From: Auxenochlorella pyrenoidosa
Taxonomy: Eukaryota; Chlorophyta; Trebouxiophyceae; Chlorellales; Chlorellaceae
Length of the DNA stretch: 26,045 nt
Assembly (NCBI GenBank): GCA_001430745.1
Contig: KQ482042.1
Span: 1,670,069 to 1,696,113, forward strand
Reading direction: 5' to 3'
Below, piece after piece: positions 1 through 9,711 of the stretch. The first letter of the stretch is position 1, and each line of letters opens with the position of its first letter. The translations under genes and the position numbers were made by a program. The notes under the pieces are model-generated. The model was not told the origin of the DNA. It saw nothing but the letters and a program-made list of their open reading frames with translations, and did not search any database.

Positions 1-1
1 T

Positions 2-2155
2 CTCACCGAGCCCCCCCCTCCCTCCCCATCCCCTCCACCGCTCCCACTGTACCAGCCGCCCCTCCCCCCGCCGCCCTCGCCCTCTCCTCCGCCACCAGAG
101 CCCTCGCCACCCCTGCCGTCCCCCCCGCCGCCCAGCCCCTCACCGCCACCACCTGAGCCGTCGCCATCAGCGCCGTCGCCGCCTCCCCCCAGCCCCTCCC
201 CGCCTCCTCCTGAGCCGTCGCCGCCCACCCCCTCACCTCCGCCTCCCAGCCCCTCGCCACCACCACCCGAGCCGTCGCCGCCTTTCCCCTCGCCATCCCC
301 CCCACCGCCCGCGCCGCCGCCTGCTCCGTCACCACCTCCGCCAGGCAAGGGGTGCCCGCTGCAGTCGCGCCGGGGCACGCGCCGGGTGTGCTGCACCTTC
401 CTGAACGAGCCCATCACCTCCATTGCCTGCCGAAACGACACCTTTGCATGGGCATTCAGGGGCGCAGGGAGGCGCCTGTGCGGGCCCCAGCTGCCTGGGC
501 TCGAGGCCTGCACAGCAGCGTTGGCCTGCTTAGCAGCGTCGTGCCACTCACCGCGCTCGCTGCTCCCCCACTCGTTGNACCCCCCCCCCCCCCCCCCCCC
601 TCCCGCAGGGTCGCCCCCCCGCATGATGCCCGCCACTTTCCAGGAGATTGACATGAGGGTCACAGGTGCGGCCCGGGCATGCGCCCAGAGCTGGCAGCCC
701 AGCAGCCCCCTCGCCTGATGCCGCACCCCCACACGCCGGCCCGGCGCCCCGGCCGCCGACTCATGTTCCCCTCCTTCCTTCCTGCAGGCACGCTGGGAGC
801 CCCGGTGACAGTGGAGAGCTTCAACGCCGAGAAGATGGGGGCGTTCCAGCAGGTGGGGGGCGCCTCACCCCGCAGCTGCCAGCCAGTGCAGGCGAGGGCC
901 CCCGGCGCTCTCTGCCGTGGCTGCCACAGCGGCCGGCCTCCTGTGCATTGCTCTTGCTCGCTTCTCCAGCAGCCGTGTCACCCCCCGGTGTGCAGGTGAT
1001 GTCAAACTGCACCGGCCAGCCGCCCGAGTGGATCATCGTCAGCGCAGCGTCGCTGTCGCCGCCGTCGTCGCCCCCCGCGCGCCGCCGCCGCCGCGCGCTG
1101 CTCCAGGCGCCGCAGCAGCAGACCCCCATCCTGCTGGCATCCCAGGTCCACGCAGACCTGCCCCAGGTGGGCGGCGCCGGGCGCCTGCGCATGTGCGTGC
1201 CCGGCCCGCTGGGGACCTTTCTATGCAGGTTGCACTTTCAGACGGTGGGAGCGGAGCGTCTTTGGCAGTGGGCAGCCATCCCTTGGCAGAGGGCAGCCAG
1301 CCCCTGGCAGCGGTGCCCCCACCCCGCAGCGGTGCCCCCCCCCCCCCCCCCGCAGATCCCCAACGTGGTGTCCAACATGAACACCTCGGTGTCCAACGGC
1401 CAGCTGCAGCGCCAGCTCAGGGGCATCGGCCTGGTGCTGGTCAGGAACTCGGGTGGGTGGGGTGGGGTGGGGTGGGGGGTCGAGGGGGTGCGCCGCCGGG
1501 CCCAGGGGCCAGCCCTGCTGGCACCCAAGTCTGCCGGCAGGGCCCGCCCCTCGTGAAGACCAGAGCCGGCCAGCCGACCCAACCCTTCCCCGGGCGTGCC
1601 TGCCGTTTTGGGGCCCTGCACAGCGTGGCGCCCAGCCCTGCAGATTGCGATGGTTGCTGCTGGCGCAGTCGTGTGGCACTGCGCCGCTCTGCGCCTGCCC
1701 ACCCACGCCCTTGCTGCCCCCACCCGCGTGCAGTCGTGTTTGGCGCTGCCACGCCCGCGCCGCCGCCCGCGCAGCCCGACTCGGGGGGCGGCACCTCTGA
1801 CGTCGTCAAGATTGTGGTGCCCATTGTGAGCGTGGTGGGCGCGCTGTCCGTCGCCGGCATCGCCACCGCCTGGTACGTGCACCGCAAGCGCAGGCGGCAG
1901 GCCGCGGCGGAGGGCGAGGCGGCGCGCGCTGCGCGGCGCAGCAGCAGCCGCCGCGAGCGCGAGGCCCGCAGCGCCAGCCGGCGCTACTCGCAGCCGGCGC
2001 CGCCACCGCCCAGCACGTCGGCGGTGGTCGTGCCCCCGGGCGGCGCCGCCTTTCTGCCCAGGGAGCCCGGCATCGACTCGCTGATAGAGCCCCGCCTGGT
2101 GCCCATTGCCCGCGTGGAGGGGTCCCCCCAGCCCGTGGAGCGGGCCAACCTGTGA
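2..2155 (+). CDS. Proline-rich single-pass membrane (cell-surface) protein, 5' end outside window
   Basis: Only the 3' part is present. Positions 2-345 encode a hydroxyproline-type stalk that alternates PPPPSPSPPPPEPSPP-like units, typical of chlorophyte extracellular matrix proteins. A Cys-containing globular part follows (GKGCPLQSRRGTRRVCC, NEPITSIACRNDTFAW). Later exons, by GT-AG and phase, are 609-666, 788-852, 996-1166, 1356-1452 and 1734-2155. The last exon holds a Pro-rich linker, a hydrophobic helix (VVKIVVPIVSVVGALSVAG, about 1800-1870) and a basic tail rich in Arg, Ala and Ser. That suggests a type I topology: stalk outside, tail in the cytosol. The junction between the first Cys-rich stretch and 609 is unresolved: every GT donor I found there is in phase 2 while the acceptor needs phase 1, and an N with a long C run lies between them. 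Pherophorin-like in style, but I do not recognise a pherophorin domain, so function is unknown. Confidence 0.75.
577..602. repeat. Poly-C tract with an undetermined base (assembly weak point)
   Basis: An N at 577 is followed by an A and then a run of more than 20 C. It ends just before TCCCGCAG, so it probably forms the pyrimidine tract of an intron acceptor. The C count and N cannot be trusted, so frames read through this stretch are unreliable. Confidence 0.85.
1453..1733 (+). other. GT-AG intron with G-run donor end
   Basis: The donor GTGGGTGGGGTGGGG starts a stretch with at least four runs of three or more G within about 30 nt on the sense strand. The acceptor CGTGCAG precedes TCGTGTTTGG. 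The phase-1 junction joins NS to VVFGAATPAPP. The G runs could fold as an RNA G-quadruplex next to the 5' splice site. Confidence 0.75.
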
Positions 2156-2938
2156 GGCAGCCCCAGCCAGAACTGTCCCCAGCCTGCAGCCTCGACATGT
2201 ACACACGGGAGCCCAGACGGTCTCCCGCATTCCAGAATTTGACTCCAGGCCTGCTGGCCTGCCCTGCCCCTAGGACGTTCTCCCTCACGCAACCGTGACC
2301 CTTGGCCCAGTCCAGGCCGCTAAGCAGCCATGCAGTGCATGCTTCTGCCCTCCAGCAATTCCTCCGTCCTGCTCCTTCACTCCCTTCCTGCTGGCCCCAT
2401 TTTTTTTATCTGCACAACCGATTCCTCACGATCCGTCATGCCTCCCATACCCGGGCTCTGCTGCCTGCTCTGCATTGCACGTTCCTCGGTGCTGCTCACG
2501 ACCCCACTTGCTTCCAAGTTGCATGCAACATGATGCTTTGTGCCAGGAGGCTTTGAGTCCTGTCATTCACTGCGCAATCGAGTCCTGCACAAGTGCACAC
2601 AGTGGCACTCTTGCGGGCCTCGACAAACACCAGCCATGTCGATATGCAGCGGAGGCGCTGCTGACTGCAATTCACACTGTGCTAACGCCCAGCCAGGATG
2701 TGATGTGTGCGGTTGTTGGGACGCAGCGAGGCAGAGGTGATGAGGGCGGGGCGCTGCTGTGCCCTGCTCCTGCCGGACAAAGGTGCTTTGCCAGAACGCC
2801 AGACCAGCCCCGAATGCAGAGGGCAAAACGATGTCAGGCTTCTGCTTTCACAAGCTGTAGATTGCCAACCAACAAATGTGGGCCTGGAAAGCATACGCAT
2901 GTGCCTCACTGGTGCTGCATACTGTGGTGCTTTGTGCT
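2156..2938. other. Convergent intergenic region / 3' UTRs
   Basis: This lies between the stop of the membrane protein (+) and the stop of the large nuclear-type gene (-). It is less GC-biased than the coding parts and has only short open frames without protein character. I saw no TGTAA, the usual chlorophyte poly(A) signal, near either stop, and no RNA gene. It most likely holds the two 3' UTRs. Confidence 0.6.
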
Positions 2939-5900
2939 TCATTCCTGTCCCTGTGCTTTTCGCTTGGCCTTCTTGCTGCTGCTCCTCTTCCTCCCCTCCT
3001 TGTCTGCCTGCCTATCTGCCTGCCTGTGTGCCTGCCGCGCCTGCTGCTCCGCCCCATCTCGCTCTGCCGCTGCGGCTGGCAGCGCGGCCGCCTCCTCCTC
3101 CTCGCTGTCGCCCTCTCGCACGTGGTAGAAGTGCTGGCGGAAGAAGGCCTCGTAGTCGCGCTCTGCAGGGGGGTTGGGCAGCACGCTGGCTCAGAATGTG
3201 TGAAGCAGGGGTGATGGGGTGGGCAGGATGCAGAGCCAGGTGCCGAAGCAAAGCGTGCAGGTGCCTCCTGCAGCCCCCACCTCCCCCTTTTTCAAGAGGA
3301 AGGCCGAGGTCGCGAGGCAGGAAACTCGTCGACCGGCAGGCACGGCACTACTGTAGTTTTGCATGCAGGCAAGCCGGGCACGCCCGCAGCCACGCCGAGC
3401 CCAGCCTGGCGCTCACCCGGGTTGAACACCAGGAAGTCCTCCAGGTCTGACAGGTCGCTGGCGTCCAGGTCCCCCGCCCCGCCATCCTCCGCCAGCATGG
3501 CCCGCACCGCCGGGTTGCGCACGTCCCGCAGCCGCTTGCGCCGCCGGCCCCGCCCCTGGCCCCCCCCGCCGCCGCGCTTGCCCGCGCTGCTGCTCCAGCC
3601 TGCCTTGCCGCCGCCCTCGCCATGCTGCTGGCCACTCTTGCTGCTCCGGCCTGGCCTCTCGTCGTCGCTGCCAGCTTCGCTGCCGCTGCCATGGGGCTCT
3701 GCCGCGCCCCGCCACAGCGTGGGCGCAGCCTCCCAGGCCTGCAGCATGGCGGCGACCAGGGCATGGCCCCCTGGCAGCTGCACAGCCAGCTGCTGGATGG
3801 CTTCGAGCTGCCCATTCAGCGCTTCAATGGCTGCCTGCAGCTGCTGCGCGGCCGCCGGCGGCAGGCAGCCCACATCCGCCAGCAGGACGGCAGCCTCCAG
3901 CAGCTGTCTGCAGAGAGCCTGAGCTGCCGCTGCTTCACTGGCAGAGGTCCAGTCTGCCGCTCCACGCTGCTGCTTCGGCTGTTGCTGCCCCGCTGCGGCG
4001 TCCAGCTGTGATGCCAGCTCAGCTGCGGCCGCTGCGCCTGCCTGGCACAGTGCGGCGGCCAGGCCGGCGACCGCAGCTGCGCTGTCCAGCAGCAGCGGCG
4101 ACAGCGGAGCGCCCTCCTCGTCCTCCTGCTCTCCATCCATTGCACCAGTGGCTGCCATCCCCCCTCCTGCCGGCTGCCCCTGCTGCCGCTCGTGCTCGGC
4201 TAGCACCAGCTGGATGGCTGCATAGCAGGCGTCTGCTGCAGGCAGCATGCTCTCTGCAGACAGCAACGCCCCTGGTGTCCCGCTGTCGCGCTGCTGCTCG
4301 GGAAGTAACAGGCCGCGCTCCACTTGCCGCTGCAGCTGGGACAGCAGCTCGGCTGCCGCCGCCCGGCGCGCCTCTGGCAGCGGGCCCAGCAGCATGGCAT
4401 GCCCCTTGCTGCGCTCCCCGCTAGGGAGCAGCCCAGCTGCACCAGGCTCCAGCCAGAGGGGCGCATCCCCCGGCAGCTGCACCTCGTCGGCACGACCGCC
4501 GCCCGACAGCTGCTGCTGCACCAGCATCCACAGCAGCGCTGCTGCCTGCTCCGCTGGCGATTCCTCGTCGCCAGTCGGCAGGGCCAGCCGCAGCAGGGGC
4601 CCCGTGCTGTCGCCCCCCAGCAGGTGCTGGACAGGAGGCGGCAGCAGCAGCAGTCTCTGCGCCAGCAGGGCGAGCAGGACACGCAGGTGCTGCTGTCGGG
4701 GTGCTCGGCCTGCAGGGTGGGCATACATGCTAGCAAGCCATGATGTGGGAGCATTCTAGCGCGTGCCAAACCTCTCGTCACACTCATCCTGCCGGCCCTC
4801 CGACCTTGCTCGCCCGCCCGCCTGCCCACCTGAGGTGCCGGCTGCAAGCTCTTCTGCGTGCGCCGCAGGCAGCAGCGCAGCCAGAAGCTGGGCGTAGGCA
4901 GCCAGCAGTGGCGGCGCCACTATGCGGCCACCGCTGCTGTTGTGCTGCCCCGACATCAAGGCCCGCTGCAGAAGCTCCCGCTCTGCATGCATGCAAGGTC
5001 GGCAGGGCAAATTCTCAAGGGCCAAGTAAGAAGAGCAGAGGCGTGCAGGGTGGAAACTTGATGGCAACAAGGATTTTCAGGGTGCTGCCATCCCCGCCGC
5101 ACTTTGCCAGCTGGGTTACAGTCAAGGCATGAAAAGATGCAGCAAACTGCCGGCAGCCCTGCATGCTTTCGTCACCTGAGCGGTTGCCGTACTGCCTGCC
5201 AAAATACTGCTCGCCCTTTAGCAGCGACAGCAGCTGAGCTGCGAGCAGCACGCTGGAACCGCCTGCTGGCGCGTCGCGAGCGGATTTCATGGCAGCCTGG
5301 ACCTGCCCAAAACCTGCGGGCACGGCCCAGCAAGAAAACTCTTGAAGCCAAGAGCATAGGTGCTGCACAGAAGTATGCCTAGTGCCTGGGGCCAAGGCTG
5401 ACAATGACAGATGCACCAGATAGCCGCGCCAGGCACCACCGCTGCCGCATGCAAGCGACGCACTTGACAGTTGGCAGATGCGGGTGGCCGCCAGCGCCCC
5501 CGCCTCCCGCTGCTGCGGGCCAAACACCCGCTGCAGAAGCTCCCGCTGCGCTGCCTGGCCGCCGGCGTCACCGGCGCTGCCGCTGGCGCTCCGCTGCACA
5601 GCGCCCAGCAGTGCGTGCAGCAGGTGCAGGCACGCCGCGGCGGCGGCGTCCCACGGCATGGCACCGCTGGCCTCCAGCAGGCTGCGAGGCAGCTGCAGCT
5701 GCACCAGGCTGCGGCCGCTTGGGCCGCCCAGCACAGCCGCCCAGGCTGCCTCCAAGCCGCCCGGTCGGTGGTGCTGCTTGCGCAGGGGGTGCGCTGCCTC
5801 GTCATACCACTGCTGGTACTCGCTGTCCTGCGGGCCAGGGGGTGGGGGGTGTGGGGTGGGGTGGGGGGTGCGGGGTGGGGGAATGAGGAATGCATAGCGT

Positions 5901-8900
5901 GCCCAGCGCACCTGATCTGGACTGGTCTGGGGATGCACAGGGGCTCAAAGAGGCCTTGCTGCTGCCGCTTGTGCATTAGCCGCCAACAGACACCGCAGGA
6001 CATGCGCTTGCATGACGTCTCTGCGCCTGCTGAGCAGGCATCGCTCGCTTACACCCGCCGCCGCCCCGCCACCCTGCGCCGTCGGCGCCCCCCGAGCCGC
6101 CCACCCCCAGCATCTCCAGCAGGAACTCCTTGTCGGCGATGTACGCCTCCCACAGCGCGCCCTGCTCCTCATCTGCATGGGAAGCGCGAGCAGGGGTGGT
6201 GAGGAACGGTCAGCTCCTGGGGGCTAGAGCCCCTGCTGTGTCTGCCGACGCGCCAAGCTGCACTGGCAACGAGGGGGGCACTGGCGGCAGGCGGCCTGCC
6301 AACGCGCACAATGCGCCAGCCGCAGACAGTTCCGCAGCCGCCCTAATGCATCAGGGTTCACCTGTCATGCCGTCTGTCTTGCTGATGATCACGCGCTGGT
6401 AGCCTGCTGCACCACCACCATCCTGTTCTGGCTGGGCCCCTGCGTCCTCTGCCCTCGCCGGCTGCTGTGGTGGCTCCTGCACCTTCTGCATCTGGGTTGC
6501 AGCAGGTTCAGGCTGCAGCTGCTGCGGCACTATGCGCTTCCGTTCCCGGCCCTGCTGCGGCTGCTGCTGCTGCTGCTGCTCGGCCCCCGCATGCTGCTCC
6601 TGCCTCACAGGCAACGCTTGGATGCGCTTCCGCTGCACCAAATGCTGCGGCGGTTCTCCCTGCGGCTGCTGCTGCTGATCCCGCACATCCTGGCTTGCTG
6701 GCGGCTGGAACAGCTGCAGCAGCTCTGCCACCGCCGATGTGCTGCTGCCACCACCAGCACCAGCAGCAGCGTTTGGGTCAGGCTTGCGCCGCTTAGCAGG
6801 CGGGGCGCCCCCTACTGCTGTTGGCGATGAAGCTCCCGGCGTGGCCTTGCCCAGCACTGGAAGTTCGTGGGCAGTGCCGCGCAGCCTCCGCTGTCGGATG
6901 CCTACAGCGTTCTGCGCTAACAGTGCCGCCTCTGCCGCCGCCTCTGCCTCGCCATCACCGGCGCCTGCGGCGGCCGCGCGCCCGCTGCCCGCTGCCATGC
7001 GCAGCAGCGTGCGCATGCGTGATGCCGGCAGCAGCAGCTGGTAGGCTTCTGCAGACTGCAGCACCTGTGCCCCCCACATGGCTTGGTAGCAGGAGGCGTA
7101 GATGGCCGCCACCCGACCTGCCAGCTCGGCGCACCAGCTGGAGCTGTCGCTGCCCTGCGTGCTGCGCTTGCTGCTGGCCGCCTCCACCGCCTGCCGCACC
7201 AGCTCCAGACCGTGCGGCACCAGCTGCGGTGGCACCAGCAGCAGCGCAAGCGGGCCCTGCTCTGCCGACGACTCGCAGCCCACCTCCGACCGCCGCCGGC
7301 CACCACCGGCTGCCTTGTGCCCACCCGGTCCAGTGGCAGCGCCCGCCGCTGGATGCGCGGTTGTCAGCATGTCCAGCAGCCGAGGGCAGGCTGCCAGCGA
7401 CAGCAGGTGCCCTCGCAGCCATTGCCGGCCAACCCCTGGTGATCCTGCTGCGCCTGCAGCGATGGCAAGCACGGAGGACATCGGGGGCGACACGAAAGGG
7501 ACGCTCAGGATGGTTGCGGGCTGCGCAGCGCTCAGTGCGCTGAGCTTGTGGCAAGAGGCTTGGTCGGCACCGTGCATGCTGCGCCCGCCAGCCCAGTACC
7601 GCGGCACACCCACCTGGCTGCTGCTGGTTGTGCAGGAGGCGGGTGAGCTCTCGGTGCAGGCCCAGCATGAGGCCCACAGTGTGCCGCAGCTCCGCCAATG
7701 CCGTCGCTGCCTGCTCATCCCGCTCTCCCAGAGCTGCATCATCAGCGCTGCTTCCTGCCGTTGCATTCGTTGCCGCCACGGTGCTGCCATGCTGGGCCTC
7801 GCAAGCTGTTGTTCCGCCGCCGCCGCTGCTGTTGCCTTTCATGTGCAACTGGTCATGCACGGCAGCTGCCAGCGGCTGCAGAGTGAGCACCCCATCCAGG
7901 CAGACCTCAATCAGGGCCTGAGCTGTACGCACCCTGTCTGCTTCACGCTGGCTCAGCAAATGTAGCGCCTGCTCCTGAGCTGCTCCCGTGGCTGCACCGC
8001 TCGCGACGGCTCGCTGCTGCCGTCCGTTCCCCTGCTGCTCCTGCTCCCCATCGCTGTCGCTGCCTGCAGCCTGGTCCTGCTGGCGCGGTTGGATGCCCAG
8101 CATGCTGTGCAGCGCATCAGGATTGCTGAGCTGGCTGACAAGCAGAACGGCATGTCGCAGCACGCCGTCTCGCATGTGGCTGCTGCCAATCGCTGCACTC
8201 AGGCCTGCCGCGCCTACACCTCCGCCAGCACCAGCGCTGGCAGAGCTGTCGGCTGCCGCCGAGTCTGTCGCTTGCCCTTGCTGCTGCTGCTGCTGGCGGG
8301 CACCTCTCACTGGCCGCAGCTCGGTGGCTGTTGACTGCATGCTGCTCAGGCAGGGCGCATCCTCACGCTCACCCGAGCTGGCCCCAGCAGTCGTGGCTGC
8401 CGCCGCACCTGCGCCTCCTGCACTGACGCTGCATGTGAGCAGCAGCAGTAGCTGCAACAAGTGTGGCAGCTGCTCTCGCAGCACCACATGCACCTCTGCT
8501 TCGGCCCCTGCACCGGCTGTCACATCCACCGCTACACCGCTGCCAACAGCGGCAGTGCCTGCACCACCGGCAGCCTCTGCTGCTGGCCCGGGGGCCCCCG
8601 GCATCACCGGCAGGGTGATGCGCCGTGCCTGGAAGCTCTCCCCCAGCTGTTCCAACCAGAGTTGGACCAGGGCTGGTGGCACCCTCTCTGCCAGCTCCGG
8701 CTGCGCTGCCAGCTTCTGCCGCCACACGTGCAGCGCGCGCGCCTGTGCAGCGCCTGGCAGCCTGCTCAGCGCCTTGGCAAACAGCTGCGAGGCTGCCGGG
8801 TGCTGCAAAAGGTCGGGCAGGTGCTTGTGCAGCAGCAGCTCCCACAGCCAGCGATGCTGCTGGAAGGCAACCACCAGCTGGGAGGTGGCATCCTGCATGC

Positions 8901-9403
8901 GAGGCGGGGCAGATGCCATCCCGGGGGGGGGGGGGGGGCGCATAGCGCATACAGGAGAGGCGGAGTCACCCAGCGCATACACAAAGGGCCTTCAGGTGCC
9001 TGCCATCTCCAAAAGTCTGCATCAACACGCACCTTGATGAGGCTGAGGTCCTGCTGCCGCGCTGCCAGCACCGCTGCACGCTCCAGCAGCAGCAGCACAC
9101 CAGAGACCAGCGCCTGGCGGGTGGCGGGGGCGGTCGGAGCTGCTGCCGCTGCGCTGCGGCTGGGCGGCTTTAGCTGGGTCTGCGCCTGTTTGAGCAGTGC
9201 TTGTAGCGCTGCGGACAGGTCAGCTGCCTGTTGGGGCAGCAGGGAGGAGCGGGGCCGACGACACCAAGTGATCGCCTCGACAGCCTCGCAGCGCAGCACT
9301 CTAGTGCACGCTTCTGTGAGTTGTTGAGCACGCATACAAGAGCCTGGGAACTGCCGCCCACCTGCAGCTGCTCGACCCTGCTCGCGAGCGCCTGCAGCTC
9401 CAT
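2939..9403 (-). CDS. Unrecognised large protein (about 1,624 aa), probably nuclear
   Basis: Ten exons: 9362-9403, 9033-9227, 7614-8892, 6362-7453, 6105-6172, 5437-5827, 5176-5313, 4830-4982, 3417-4709, 2939-3162. Together they give 4,875 nt, exactly 1,625 codons, with matching phases. The N-terminal third is helical and Leu-rich (RWLWELLLHKHLPDLLQHP, near residue 95), like an alpha-solenoid. A Gln/Pro-rich low-complexity stretch with a KRRK-type nuclear signal (PPAKRRKPD) follows at about 720-850. A well-ordered module then spans exons 4-6 (YQRVIISKTDGMTDEEQ, LWEAYIADKEFLLEMLG, DSEYQQWYDEA). The C-terminus has a basic GRGRRRKRLRD, an acidic DLSDLEDFLVFNPERDYEAFF and a Lys/Arg-rich tail. Composition suggests a nuclear chromatin, repair or nucleolar scaffold, but I do not recognise the family. 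The donor of the 5314-5436 intron is ambiguous (5437, 5440, or a GC donor giving 5386). Confidence 0.8.
5838..5883 (-). repeat. C-rich (sense) acceptor-side tract
   Basis: The plus strand shows repeated GGGGTGGGG units. On the coding strand this is a C-rich pyrimidine tract ending at the CCCGCAG acceptor beside exon 5437-5827. It is simple-sequence DNA, best explained as an expanded polypyrimidine tract. Confidence 0.7.
6556..6580 (-). repeat. CTG/CAG triplet run encoding poly-Gln
   Basis: GCTGCTGCTG repeats on the plus strand read as a short Gln run (EQQQQQQPQQ) in the large minus-strand protein. A second run at about 8279-8300 encodes another Gln stretch in the same protein. These are coding microsatellites and likely length-variable. 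Confidence 0.8.
8923..8938 (-). repeat. Poly-G (sense poly-C) run in intron
   Basis: About 16 consecutive G on the plus strand lie in the intron 8893-9032 of the large minus-strand gene. On the transcript this is a C run about 30 nt upstream of the GCATGCAG acceptor, again resembling a C-type pyrimidine tract. Confidence 0.8.
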
Positions 9404-9711
9404 TCCTGCTAGCAAGCAATCGACATCATTTGTGCAGTTTTCGTTCGAAGAAACGCTCCTGCTGGAACCTGGGGTGCTGAGCTGCCACCAGCGCTTTGAA
9501 TGTGCAGCCGCGGCTTCTCACGCTGTGACACAAGGACTCTCAAGACATTTGAGGCAGGATGACCCAAAATTTACTTGCAAAAGTGCACAATACGGTGGTC
9601 CTAAGCCCCAGCAGCCAGTGTGTGCCTCAGGGGCTGCATGCACATCCCCAACGCCGCTGTTGCTCGAGTCACAAAAAGCCGGCGATGGCGCTGCGTGCTG
9701 GGCCGCGGCGC
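9404..9711. other. Intergenic region between two minus-strand genes
   Basis: About 308 bp separate the start of the large nuclear-type gene from the stop of the MGST3-like gene upstream on the same strand. It must hold the 3' UTR of one and the promoter of the other. Apart from the possible short upstream ORF, I see no clear element. Confidence 0.5.
9409..9429 (-). promoter_or_regulatory. Possible upstream ORF (6 residues) before the large gene
   Basis: Reading on the minus strand, ATGATG begins a six-residue frame ending in TAG. The stop is separated from the proposed start ATG (9401-9403) by five bases. If the 5' UTR is unspliced, this short frame would sit just ahead of the main start and could dampen translation. 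The sequence GCTAGCAG next to the start could instead be a splice acceptor, which would remove it. Confidence 0.35.

Noticed and set aside
3..335. Minus-strand open frame of 110 codons at the left edge
   Set aside because: It is the antisense of the Pro/Ser-repeat coding region; repeats of C-rich codons leave the opposite frame open by composition alone.
917..2155. A continuous 412-codon plus-strand frame
   Set aside because: Only its last part (1734-2155) is coding. The rest runs through introns with clear GT-AG ends and gives Pro/Arg/Ala noise in the wrong frame for the exons at 996 and 1356.
3000..3032. Tandem CTGCCTGC-type tetranucleotide repeat as a mobile or regulatory element
   Set aside because: It is coding on the minus strand, giving the RQAHRQADRQAD repeat in the C-terminal tail of the large protein.
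6955..8982. A single long minus-strand frame of 675 codons as one exon
   Set aside because: The protein-like sequence stops at 7614, where a GTGGGT donor follows HNQQQPG. Beyond that the correct frame is the one resuming at 7453.
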